From Patescibacteria group bacterium (lineage in GTDB: Bacteria > Patescibacteriota > Gracilibacteria > UBA1369 > UBA12470), in the NCBI GenBank assembly GCA_018816885.1, contig JAHIUS010000011.1, positions 1 through 37,217 on the forward strand: a stretch of 37,217 nucleotides of DNA. Direction: 5' to 3'. The translations under genes were made by a program, and so were the position numbers. The notes under the pieces are model-generated. The model did no database searches. It was not told the origin of the DNA and saw only the letters and a program-made list of their open reading frames with translations. Below are positions 13,619 through 20,253 of this stretch, piece after piece. Positions within the stretch are counted from its first letter, which is position 1. Every line of letters begins with the position of its first letter.

Positions 13619-14719
13619 CTATCCAAAAGCCTTCCACTTCGTCTTCAAAAACTCCATAAGCTCCTTCTCAAATCTTTCCCTTCCAAAATCCGCGACAGAA
13701 GAAGCCACTTTTTTAGGATCAAAATCCTTGCCTTCAAACTTCTGCACAGCTCGGATCAACGCCTCCGTGCTCTGGGTTTTAAAGAACACTCCGGAAACCC
13801 CATCCTTAACAGTTTCAAGAGCTCCTCCCTCAGCATAAGCAATAACAGGTCTGCCCGAAGCCATTGCCTCAACCGGAGCAATCCCGAAATCCTCAATCTG
13901 CGGAAAAACAAACGCCTTGCAAGTCGAATAAAGCATCCTTAAATCCTCATCGGAAACATAATCCAAAAACTCAATATTCTTACCAGCCATACGCTTAAGC
14001 CTCTTCATCTCCGGACCCCTGCCAACAATTTTGAGAGGTTTACCCAAATGATTAAAAGCATCTACAATAAGATCGAATTTTTTATAAGGGATAAGCCTTC
14101 CAACCGCCAAATAGAAATCCTCCTCCTCGCTTGAAAGGTAAAAATCATTGGTTTCAACAATAGGATAAATAGTTTTAGAATCCCTTTTATAATACTTCTT
14201 AATTCTCTCACCGATATAATCGGAATTTGAAATAAAATAGTCCACTCTATCCGCAGCCAACCTGTCCCAAAGCCTTATCTTATGAAGAAAGCAAGGTGCA
14301 ATCTTCTTAACAATTCTAGGCCACGGATAGTCATTGATATATCTGTGACAATCGTCCCAAACATATCTCATCGGAGTATGACAATAACTAACGTGCATTG
14401 TTGAAGGCTTTGTAATAACACCTTTCGCGCAAGAATGAGAACTGGAAATCACAATATCATAATCTGAAAGATCGAACTGCTCAAAAGCCATCGGCATCCA
14501 CTTCAAATAAAGCTGATGCTTCTTCTTAGACTTGGGCCATTTCTGCAAAAAAGATGTCCGCACATCCGCTTCCGCGAACTGAGGAAGCTTTTTTTCATCA
14601 TAAATAGAAGTAAAAATCGGCGCATCCGGAAACATCCTGTGAATCGCCAAAACGACCTTCTCCGCTCCTCCAGAATCGGTAAGCCAATCTGCTACTATGG
14701 CGATTTTAGCCTCCTCCAT
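13619..14719 (-). CDS. GT4-type glycosyltransferase
   Basis: GT-B glycosyltransferase with N-terminal IAIVADWLTDSGGAEKVVLAI, a glycine-rich acceptor loop typical of GT4. The C-terminal donor site has YLAVGRLIPYKKFDLIVDAF, LKIVGRGPEMKRL, IEFLDYVSDEDL and FVFPQIEDFGIAPVEAMASGRPVIAYAEGGALETV. The EDFGIAPVEAMASG part is the E-x7-E motif. It is the first gene of the minus-strand polysaccharide operon, 28 bases after a good -10. GlcNAc- or mannose-type transfer is common in the family, but the sugar is not determinable here. Confidence 0.93.
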   Translation of the reverse strand: MEEAKIAIVADWLTDSGGAEKVVLAIHRMFPDAPIFTSIYDEKKLPQFAEADVRTSFLQKWPKSKKKHQLYLKWMPMAFEQFDLSDYDIVISSSHSCAKGVITKPSTMHVSYCHTPMRYVWDDCHRYINDYPWPRIVKKIAPCFLHKIRLWDRLAADRVDYFISNSDYIGERIKKYYKRDSKTIYPIVETNDFYLSSEEEDFYLAVGRLIPYKKFDLIVDAFNHLGKPLKIVGRGPEMKRLKRMAGKNIEFLDYVSDEDLRMLYSTCKAFVFPQIEDFGIAPVEAMASGRPVIAYAEGGALETVKDGVSGVFFKTQSTEALIRAVQKFEGKDFDPKKVASSVADFGRERFEKELMEFLKTKWKAFG

Positions 14720-14747
14720 ACCTTTTTAAATTAGAAATCCGAAACCC

Positions 14748-14776
14748 ATATTAGATGAGGGAGGAAAAATCCGCAA
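14748..14776 (-). promoter_or_regulatory. Promoter of the polysaccharide operon
   Basis: On the minus strand TTGCGG (14776-14771) and TAATAT (14753-14748) are 17 bases apart; the glycosyltransferase ATG is 28 bases beyond. It begins just after the stop of the lipoprotein gene. Confidence 0.6.
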
Positions 14777-14778
14777 TA

Positions 14779-15264
14779 TTATCGCCTGAGTTGCTCTTTT
14801 ATAGCAGAAAGAGTGCTCTCAACTTCCTCGGGGCAATCTTCGAAATTCTCCTGCCAACCTCCTAAAAGATTGGAATCCCATTCAGCTCTGCAACCACCAT
14901 CTCCATCTTTAACCATAAAAACAGAGGTTTCGCCGGAAGAAGGCTCCAGTCTCCTAGCATACACCCCAAACTCCGAACCTGTCCCCATAAAAGAACAAGT
15001 AAAATCACCTACGGAAGGTTTGTAAGTCTTGGAGCATATTTCAGCATCTTTAACAACATCACTACAACCATCTACAGAAGCAAAACCACAAAATTCTCTT
15101 AAATCAGAAACAGCCCGATCAACCTCAGCATCTGTAGGGACATGACCTTTTTTATATCTGGCAGACAAATGAGCGCAGCCACCAGGGAAAGCAATTGCAG
15201 CCGCAAGAATCACGAGCCCAAGACGGCCGAAAGAAAACCTGTTTTTTAAGTCTGAATTATTCAT
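14779..15264 (-). CDS. Probable lipoprotein, Cys-rich, unknown function
   Basis: An N-terminal basic and hydrophobic signal (LKNRFSFGRLGLVILAAAIAFPGGC) ends in a Gly-Gly-Cys that could be a lipobox, with Cys30 as the lipid site. The mature part has about seven further Cys (CGFASVDGCSD, AEICSK, FTCSF, GGCRAEW, EDCPEE), suggesting disulfide bonds outside the membrane. No family is recognised. A consensus-like promoter ends only 9 bases before the ATG, so the mRNA is probably leaderless. It is followed by the polysaccharide operon, which has its own promoter. Confidence 0.7.
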   Translation of the reverse strand: MNNSDLKNRFSFGRLGLVILAAAIAFPGGCAHLSARYKKGHVPTDAEVDRAVSDLREFCGFASVDGCSDVVKDAEICSKTYKPSVGDFTCSFMGTGSEFGVYARRLEPSSGETSVFMVKDGDGGCRAEWDSNLLGGWQENFEDCPEEVESTLSAIKEQLRR

Positions 15265-15273
15265 AGGAACGAG

Positions 15274-15302
15274 ATTATAGCGTGAAATCCATGAAATGCA
15301 AA
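15274..15302 (-). promoter_or_regulatory. Promoter of the lipoprotein gene (leaderless type)
   Basis: On the minus strand TTTGCA (15302-15297) and TATAAT (15279-15274) are 17 bases apart. Only 9 bases separate the -10 from the ATG, so transcription should begin at or within two bases of the start codon. The -35 abuts hairpin copy C. Confidence 0.65.
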
Positions 15303-15388
15303 AACCGTTTTGCGAAGCAAAACACCACAGAGCGGGAACCGCTCAAAAAAAACTATAAACCAAACCGTTTTGCGAAGCAAAACACCAC
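15302..15388 (-). terminator. Tandem hairpins (repeat copies C and D), probable terminators of the STAS operon
   Basis: A 27-base sequence, AAACCGTTTTGCGAAGCAAA plus ACACCAC, occurs exactly twice, 60 bases apart (15302-15328 and 15362-15388). Each contains the 7-pair hairpin GTTTTGC-GAA-GCAAAAC. Between them is a 6-pair hairpin GAGCGG-GAA-CCGCTC with eight A after it. Read on the minus strand, hairpin D is followed by GGTTTGGTTTATAG and T8, and hairpin C by GGTTTTT. They could thus end minus-strand transcripts coming from the STAS gene. The edges (CGTTTTGC...AAAACACC) resemble the last part of repeat copies A and B. Confidence 0.6.
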
Positions 15389-15440
15389 CCACTTGGCACT
15401 GGGTACTCCCAACTCTCAACTAACAACTATAATCTATCAA

Positions 15441-15806
15441 CTACACAACCGCCACCTTCGCCTCCTCAATACTCGGGAAAGTATTGATAAGCTGAGTAAG
15501 CCCGACAACCTGCAAAATATCAACAATATTACTCTTGGCCTGAGCAATGGCAACTTTACCTCCACTGGCAGAAACCTTGCTATACCAATCTGTCAGATAA
15601 CCGATAGACTTGCTGTTCATATATTCAAGCTCGGAAAAATCAAAAATCAGGCTCAAATTGCCCCCGACATCTTCGATTAATTTATAAATCTTCTTAGCCT
15701 CGTCATCAACATTGCTCTCATCCAACTGCCCTGCAACCTTGATAAGCTTAACTTGCTTGTCACCATCTACTTGAACGTCCTCGAATGTAATAGTTGCTTC
15801 AGCCAT
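15441..15806 (-). CDS. STAS-domain protein (anti-sigma factor antagonist type)
   Basis: 121 residues, essentially one STAS domain. It has VDGDKQVKLIKVAGQLDESNVDDEAKKIYKLIEDVGGNLSLIFDFSELEYMNSKSIGYLTDWYSKVSASGGKVAIAQ, then a C-terminal helix. The serine that is phosphorylated in SpoIIAA/RsbV proteins falls in MNSKSIG, where the second Ser is the likely site. Its start is 5 bases after the ATPase gene, the usual antagonist/kinase pairing. The phosphatase at 23.8 kb could dephosphorylate it. Confidence 0.88.
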   Translation of the reverse strand: MAEATITFEDVQVDGDKQVKLIKVAGQLDESNVDDEAKKIYKLIEDVGGNLSLIFDFSELEYMNSKSIGYLTDWYSKVSASGGKVAIAQAKSNIVDILQVVGLTQLINTFPSIEEAKVAVV

Positions 15807-15811
15807 AGTAA

Positions 15812-16390
15812 TTATGCGGTTAAATTTATATGAGTAGGATCCCTTTTCTTGTCCTCGGCCAATATTACTTCATCTTCTTCCTTACGTAAATATTTCTTTG
15901 CATGAACTTTCAATCCGCCGCCATCTCGATCTTCAAAAATCAACTCATCAGTCCATTCAGCAACTATTTTAGGAAGACCCCTTCCTCGAAGCCCCATGTA
16001 CCGATCACCAACAACAGCTTCACGCTCCTTAAGAAGTTCCTGCATTTGCTCCGCAGTATATTTATTAATACCTGTTCCGGTATCTTCGACAACGACCTCA
16101 AAACTATAATCAGCCTTACTTATAAAGGTTAAAATTATCTCTTCTCCGGGAGCAGATCCATGCTCAATCGCATTGTTGCAAAGCTCATCAACAACAGATT
16201 GAAATCTATAAGACCACTGCTCGGAAAATCCGGTCATATTTTTGGTCATATTTAGCGTAAAATCCCTTATGCCGGAAAGAAAATATGCATCAGTCGGCAA
16301 AGTGATTGTGATCTTAACGGGCTTATTTGGCTTCTCATCCATGGGTAAAATTACATTTACATCACTATATTTTACCAAATTATTGAACAT
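15812..16390 (-). CDS. RsbW/SpoIIAB-like ATP-binding protein (anti-sigma or switch kinase)
   Basis: A GHKL-type ATPase: N box ELCNNAIEHGSA (near residue 70), G1 box VEDTGTGI and G2 box MGLRGRGLPKI. There is no His-phosphotransfer part. This is the layout of serine kinases that phosphorylate STAS antagonists and hold sigma factors or other partners. After the domain there is an unusual 30-residue charged tail (LRKEEDEVILAEDKKRD). No sigma factor is in the window, so the output partner is unknown. It lies between the chorismate mutase (3-base gap) and the STAS gene (5-base gap). Confidence 0.85.
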   Translation of the reverse strand: MFNNLVKYSDVNVILPMDEKPNKPVKITITLPTDAYFLSGIRDFTLNMTKNMTGFSEQWSYRFQSVVDELCNNAIEHGSAPGEEIILTFISKADYSFEVVVEDTGTGINKYTAEQMQELLKEREAVVGDRYMGLRGRGLPKIVAEWTDELIFEDRDGGGLKVHAKKYLRKEEDEVILAEDKKRDPTHINLTA

Positions 16391-16393
16391 ACG

Positions 16394-16648
16394 TCAACCT
16401 TGAAGCCTTCGAGATTCCTCTATTATTCTTTCAAAAACATCTTCAATAAAATCTTCATCCAAATCCAGTTTTCGAGCTTTTTTAAAAATCTTTTTCATCA
16501 TTTTCTCTTCCCGTAAATCATCAACAACAGGAATACCTTCAGATTTCTTGTACTCCCCCATCTCACTGGAAATAGCAGCTCTCTTTCGAAGAATCTTGAG
16601 AAGTTTACTATCAAGCTTATCGATTTTTTTGCGAAAAATTTTCAACAT
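16394..16648 (-). CDS. Chorismate mutase, AroQ type (stand-alone)
   Basis: This 84-residue all-helical protein matches the AroQ chorismate mutase domain that turns chorismate into prephenate. RKKIDKLDSKLLKILRKRAAISSEMGEYKKSEGIPVVDDLREEKMMKKI shows the first-helix Arg, the R-x-x-x-S/A-x-x-x-x-x-K pair and the D-x-x-REE. IIEESRRLQ closes it. Catalytic Arg, Lys and Glu positions look kept. No other aromatic amino acid genes are nearby. It is the first gene of the operon with the RsbW-like and STAS genes. TTGTAG and TACAAT 18 bases apart lie just before the ATG. Confidence 0.85.
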   Translation of the reverse strand: MLKIFRKKIDKLDSKLLKILRKRAAISSEMGEYKKSEGIPVVDDLREEKMMKKIFKKARKLDLDEDFIEDVFERIIEESRRLQG

Positions 16649-16662
16649 ATGGAAATTGTACT

Positions 16663-16700
16663 ACAATCACCACTACCACTACAACTATCACTACCACTGA
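16663..16700 (+). repeat. Degenerate CACTAC-type tandem repeat
   Basis: The plus strand reads CACCACTACCACTACAACTA and then TCACTACCACTGA, a loosely repeated CACTAC/CACTA unit, in the gap between the divergent chorismate mutase and rpsB transcripts. It may overlap the upstream part of the chorismate mutase promoter. Confidence 0.55.
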
Positions 16701-16734
16701 TTTAAATCTTGCCTTATGGAAGGCGTTATACTAA

Positions 16735-16841
16735 GATACGATCGTTATTTATTCATGTCTGACATTGGATCCTATAGTCCTGCCTTGTAAAAGGTTCACA
16801 ATAGGAGTCGAAAATGGTCAGGCTCTAACCCCAAGGACCAT
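16735..16841 (+). promoter_or_regulatory. Structured leader of rpsB, candidate autoregulatory site
   Basis: TATACT near 16729 is a candidate -10. The leader can fold into CCTAT/ATAGG (16771-16775 with 16801-16805) enclosing CCTT-GTAA-AAGG, and then ATGGTC (16814-16819) with GACCAT (16836-16841). The second stem covers the space next to the AAGGA Shine-Dalgarno-like site and takes in the first two bases of the rpsB ATG, so it could block initiation. Feedback by free S2 would be in keeping with known r-protein control, but is inferred. Confidence 0.45.
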
Positions 16842-17523
16842 GATGACAACAGAAAAGGAGCTAAAAGAGATGCTCAAAAACGCTGTCCACTTCGGACACG
16901 CAGCCGGTAAATGGAATCCCAAGATGAAACCTTTTATCTACGGCCAAAAGCAGGGAGTTCATATTTTCGATTTAAACCAAACGGCACAAGCCCTGGACAA
17001 CGCACTTGATTTTTTAAAGAAATCCGCAACAGCAGGAAAAGTGATACTTTTTGTCAGCACCAAGCAACAAGCTACAGAGCTTGTAAAAGAAGCTGCGAAA
17101 GCTTGCAAAATGCCTTATGTAACACAAAAATGGGTGCCGGGACTTTTAACAAATTTCAAAACGATCAAACAAAGAATCAAGTACTTAAAACAACTAAAAC
17201 AAGAGGAAAAAAGCGGTGAAATGGAAAAATACACCAAGAAAGAGATTTCCAAACTCAAGAAAACAATCAATAAACTCGAACTATCGCTCGGAGGAGTTGA
17301 AGATTTGGAAAAAACTCCGGACATCCTCCTCGTATTCGATGTTAACAGAGATAAGATCGCAGTTAAAGAAGGAGTGAAAAGCGGAGTAAAAATTATCGGC
17401 ATAACAGATTCAAACGCAGACCCATCAGACATCGACTACCCAATTCCGGCCAACGATGATGCAATAAAATCACTGAAATATCTTGTAGAAAAATTCCAAT
17501 CCGCAATTTGCGAAAAAAAATAA
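16840..17523 (+). CDS. rpsB: 30S ribosomal protein S2
   Basis: S2 binds late on the 30S subunit near the S1 platform. The sequence shows LKEMLKNAVHFGHAAGKWNPKMKPFIYGQKQGVHIFDLNQT, FVSTKQQATELVKEAA, YVTQKWVPGLLTNFKTI, PDILLVFDVNRDKIAVKEG and GITDSNADPSDIDYPIPANDDAIKSL, all normal for the family. An in-frame ATG 25 codons upstream exists. The doubled ATG at 16840 is chosen because AAGGA lies just before it and S2 homology begins at MTTEKELKEML; residues added by the earlier start do not look like S2. The protein is 227 residues, a normal length. A membrane-protein gene sits between it and tsf. Confidence 0.95.
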   Translation: MMTTEKELKEMLKNAVHFGHAAGKWNPKMKPFIYGQKQGVHIFDLNQTAQALDNALDFLKKSATAGKVILFVSTKQQATELVKEAAKACKMPYVTQKWVPGLLTNFKTIKQRIKYLKQLKQEEKSGEMEKYTKKEISKLKKTINKLELSLGGVEDLEKTPDILLVFDVNRDKIAVKEGVKSGVKIIGITDSNADPSDIDYPIPANDDAIKSLKYLVEKFQSAICEKK

Positions 17524-17543
17524 AAAATTAAAACAACAAAATC

Positions 17544-18251
17544 ATGGAAGAAACAACAACCATTCCGGAAACACCAGAGGAAGCAAAAGCACCAACCATC
17601 CCAAGTGAAGAAAAATTATTGTCCGCAATCGCATATTTAAGTGTTGCATTCATAATCCCAATGATTACAAAACCAAGCAGTAAATTCTGTCAATTCCATA
17701 CAAAACAAGGACTCGGGATGTTTGCAGTCAGTATTGCGGTACTTTTTATTCTCGCAATAATCCCGCCTGTCGGATCAATTTTCTTCCTGATATTCATAGC
17801 TTTATCGGCGATTGCAATATTCCAAGCATACCAAGGCATTGAGTGGGAAATACCCGTACTTGGAGCACTTGTCAAAAACATTGATTTGAGCAGACTTATA
17901 GCAAGCGGTAGCGAAGCAGATGCTCCAACAGAGGAAGAAGAAGCTGCTGCTGTTGCAGAACCAACAGAAGAAGAACCTGCTCGTGAACCAGAAATAGCTC
18001 CAATCGCTGGACAGACTGCACCTGCCGCAGTAGAAGCCCCTGTAGAGCCGGAAGCACCTAGTGAAGTAGAAGCAACTCCAATAATAGAGCCTACTCAAGC
18101 CACTGAACCGGTAGCTCCTCCAACAATAGAGGCTGCGCCTGTCCAAGCAGCACCTGTCCAAGCAGCACCTGTCCAAGCAGCACCTGTTGAAACACCAATA
18201 GAAGAAGCTCCTGCAACAGAGGAACCTCCGAAAGAAGAAATTTCAGCATAA
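17544..18251 (+). CDS. DUF4870/Tic20-like membrane protein with Pro/Ala/Glu-rich tail
   Basis: Residues about 25-115 contain three hydrophobic segments in the DUF4870-like order: EEKLLSAIAYLSVAFIIPMI, then FHTKQGLGMFAVSIAVLFILAI, then a last segment ending in FQAYQGIEWEIPVLG. From about residue 125 the protein is a low-complexity tail of Glu, Pro, Ala, Thr with three exact PVQAA repeats near residues 198-213. The tail is probably unstructured and could be cytoplasmic or extracellular. It sits between rpsB and tsf, genes that are usually adjacent, and is in their operon (20-base gap to rpsB). Confidence 0.75.
   Translation: MEETTTIPETPEEAKAPTIPSEEKLLSAIAYLSVAFIIPMITKPSSKFCQFHTKQGLGMFAVSIAVLFILAIIPPVGSIFFLIFIALSAIAIFQAYQGIEWEIPVLGALVKNIDLSRLIASGSEADAPTEEEEAAAVAEPTEEEPAREPEIAPIAGQTAPAAVEAPVEPEAPSEVEATPIIEPTQATEPVAPPTIEAAPVQAAPVQAAPVQAAPVETPIEEAPATEEPPKEEISA
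18135..18179 (+). repeat. Three exact or near-exact 15-base in-frame repeats (PVQAA)
   Basis: The 15-base unit GCACCTGTCCAAGCA occurs three times (first copy GCG for GCA), in frame, coding PVQAA each time. It is a slippage-prone tract that may vary in number among strains. Confidence 0.8.
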
Positions 18252-18300
18252 AAAACTGCTTCACTACTTTGTTACTTTACTACTTTACTACTTTACCAAA
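18252..18300 (+). repeat. Degenerate TACTTTACTAC repeat before tsf
   Basis: The plus strand reads CTTCACTACTTTGTTACTTTA then CTACTTTACTACTTTACCAAA in the gap between the membrane protein gene and tsf. It lacks G almost completely. No promoter is evident. Confidence 0.55.
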
Positions 18301-18308
18301 CCACAACC

Positions 18309-19061
18309 ATGATCAGCATCGACCAAATTAAACAACTTCGAGAAAAAACCGGAGTATCCACAATGGCCTGCAAGAAAGCTCTTGAAGAAGCAAACGGTAA
18401 TGAAGAAAAAGCCATAGAACTTCTTCGTAAAAAAGGTGAAGCGAAAGCCGCCGACAGAGCGGAAAGATCTACGGGAGAAGGCGTAGTCGCAATCGCAGAA
18501 ACGGAAGGAAAAGCCGCAATTATAAAGCTGGGGTGTGAGACGGATTTTGTTGCAAAAGGTGAAGATTTCATAGCAGCGGCAAAAGATATTGCAGAAAAAG
18601 TTTTAAATGAAGGTGAAAATTTCGACGCAAGCGGAATCGCAAGTGAACTTTCACTCAAACTTGGAGAAAAAATCGAAGCAGGCAAGAAAAAGCTTGTAGA
18701 AGCGAAAGTTATTGGAAGCTATGTTCATTCAAACAATAAAATCGGTGTAATCGTAGCACTATCGGGAGGAGAAACAGAAACAGCTCGCGACATCGCAATG
18801 CACGCGGCAGCCATGAATCCCGCCTATTTAAGCCCTGAAGGCGTATCTCAGGAATCTGTCGAAAAAGAGAAAGAAATCTGGAAAGAAGAGCTCAAGGGAA
18901 AACCGGAAAACATCATGGATCAAATCATGGCCGGAAAAGAAAAGAAGTTCCGCGAAGAGCAAGCTTTAACAAAACAAGCCTTCGTAAAAAACCCGGATCA
19001 AACTGTTGAGCAGTTCGCAGGAGAATCAAAAATTGAAGGATTCGTAAGAGTCGCTATTTAA
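18309..19061 (+). CDS. tsf: Elongation factor Ts
   Basis: EF-Ts exchanges GDP for GTP on EF-Tu. The N-terminal UBA-like part SIDQIKQLREKTGVSTMACKKALEEANGNEEKAIELLRKKGEAKAA is typical. The core TDFVAKGEDF segment inserts at the EF-Tu nucleotide site, and the C-terminal QTVEQFAGESKIEGFVRVAI is kept. At 250 residues it lies between the short and the full-length forms. It ends 7 bases before ribBA, so it is part of an rpsB, membrane protein, tsf, ribBA, ribD unit. Confidence 0.97.
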   Translation: MISIDQIKQLREKTGVSTMACKKALEEANGNEEKAIELLRKKGEAKAADRAERSTGEGVVAIAETEGKAAIIKLGCETDFVAKGEDFIAAAKDIAEKVLNEGENFDASGIASELSLKLGEKIEAGKKKLVEAKVIGSYVHSNNKIGVIVALSGGETETARDIAMHAAAMNPAYLSPEGVSQESVEKEKEIWKEELKGKPENIMDQIMAGKEKKFREEQALTKQAFVKNPDQTVEQFAGESKIEGFVRVAI

Positions 19062-19068
19062 AAACCAC

Positions 19069-20253
19069 ATGACCAACAAAATAAGCCAAGCCATCAAGGA
19101 CATTCGCGCCGGAAAAATGGTGATTGTTGTTGACGACGAAGACCGAGAGAATGAAGGTGATCTTATATTTGCAGCAGAAAAAGTCACCCCTGCAAAAATC
19201 AACTTTATGATGAAAGAAGGACGCGGATTGATTTGTGTACCGGTTTCACCTGAAATAGCAAAAAAACTCGACCTGAACCCAATGGTCAGCGACAACGAAG
19301 AATCTACTAAATGCAACTTCACGGTATCAGTAGATAACAGAAAGGATATAACCACGGGAATCTCAGCATCAGACAGAGCAAAAACCATAAAAACCATCAT
19401 AAACCCCCTTTCAAAACCAAAAGACCTGGTAAAACCCGGACATATTTTCCCGATAATCGCCAAGCAAGGCGGCGTACTGGAAAGAGCCGGACATACTGAA
19501 GCCTCTTACGACTTAGCCAGACTTGCCGGATTAAAAGAAGCCGGAGTCCTTTGCGAAATAACAAAAGAAGATGGCGAAATGGCACGTCTCCCCTACTTAA
19601 AAAAATTCGCCCAAAAACACAACCTCACGCTTATTTCAATAAAAGATTTAATTAAACATAGAAGACAAGAAGAAAAACTGATAGAAAAACAAGTCGAAAC
19701 AAAGCTCAAAACCAAACACGGAGAATTCAAAGTAACAGTATACAAAAGCCTTACGGACGGAAAAGAACATGTCGCTTTAACAAAAGGTAAAAACAAAAAG
19801 CTCGTAAGAGTACATTCCGAATGCCTAACAGGAGACCTGTTTCAATCTCTTCAATGCGATTGCAGCAACCAACTGCAAAAAAGCCTCGAAATAATAGGCC
19901 AAAAAGGCGGTACCCTTCTCTACATGCGCCAGGAAGGCCGCGGAATCGGACTCGTCAATAAGTTAAAAGCTTACAACCTTCAAAAAAAGGGCTGCGATAC
20001 AGTAGAAGCAAATGAAGCACTTGGATTTGATGCAGACCTGAGAGATTACGGGATAGGAGCTCAAATCCTCGCAGACTTGGGGTTAAAAGAAATCCACTTG
20101 CTTACAAACAACCCTAAAAAAGTGATAGGACTCGAAGGTCACGGGCTGAAAATCACAAAAAGAGTCCCCCTGGAAACTCGTCCACACAAGAGTAATGAAA
20201 AATATCTAAAAACTAAGAAACAAAAACTAGGTCATATATTAAAAAATGTTTAA
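19069..20253 (+). CDS. ribBA: Bifunctional 3,4-dihydroxy-2-butanone 4-phosphate synthase / GTP cyclohydrolase II
   Basis: RibBA supplies both starting intermediates of riboflavin. The N-terminal half has the acid loop VVDDEDRENEGDLIFAAE, MKEGRGLICVPV, GISASDRAKTI and GHIFPIIAKQGGVLERAGHTEASYDLARLAGL. The C-terminal half has the zinc cysteines ECLTGDLFQSLQCDCSNQL, the GTP site MRQEGRGIGLVNKLKAY and the C-terminal LLTNNPKKVIGLEGHGLKI. Both active sites look intact at 394 residues. Its stop overlaps the ribD start by 8 bases. No FMN riboswitch is visible in the 7-base gap after tsf. Confidence 0.97.
   Translation: MTNKISQAIKDIRAGKMVIVVDDEDRENEGDLIFAAEKVTPAKINFMMKEGRGLICVPVSPEIAKKLDLNPMVSDNEESTKCNFTVSVDNRKDITTGISASDRAKTIKTIINPLSKPKDLVKPGHIFPIIAKQGGVLERAGHTEASYDLARLAGLKEAGVLCEITKEDGEMARLPYLKKFAQKHNLTLISIKDLIKHRRQEEKLIEKQVETKLKTKHGEFKVTVYKSLTDGKEHVALTKGKNKKLVRVHSECLTGDLFQSLQCDCSNQLQKSLEIIGQKGGTLLYMRQEGRGIGLVNKLKAYNLQKKGCDTVEANEALGFDADLRDYGIGAQILADLGLKEIHLLTNNPKKVIGLEGHGLKITKRVPLETRPHKSNEKYLKTKKQKLGHILKNV

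Noticed and set aside
15302..15388. CRISPR-like repeat-spacer pair (two identical 27-base units)
   Set aside because: Only two copies, strongly self-complementary, with no cas genes; a hairpin/terminator repeat explains it.
16765..16839. 25-residue N-terminal extension of S2
   Set aside because: Residues do not resemble S2, and the doubled ATG at 16840 with AAGGA fits the family start; the stretch is better read as a structured leader.
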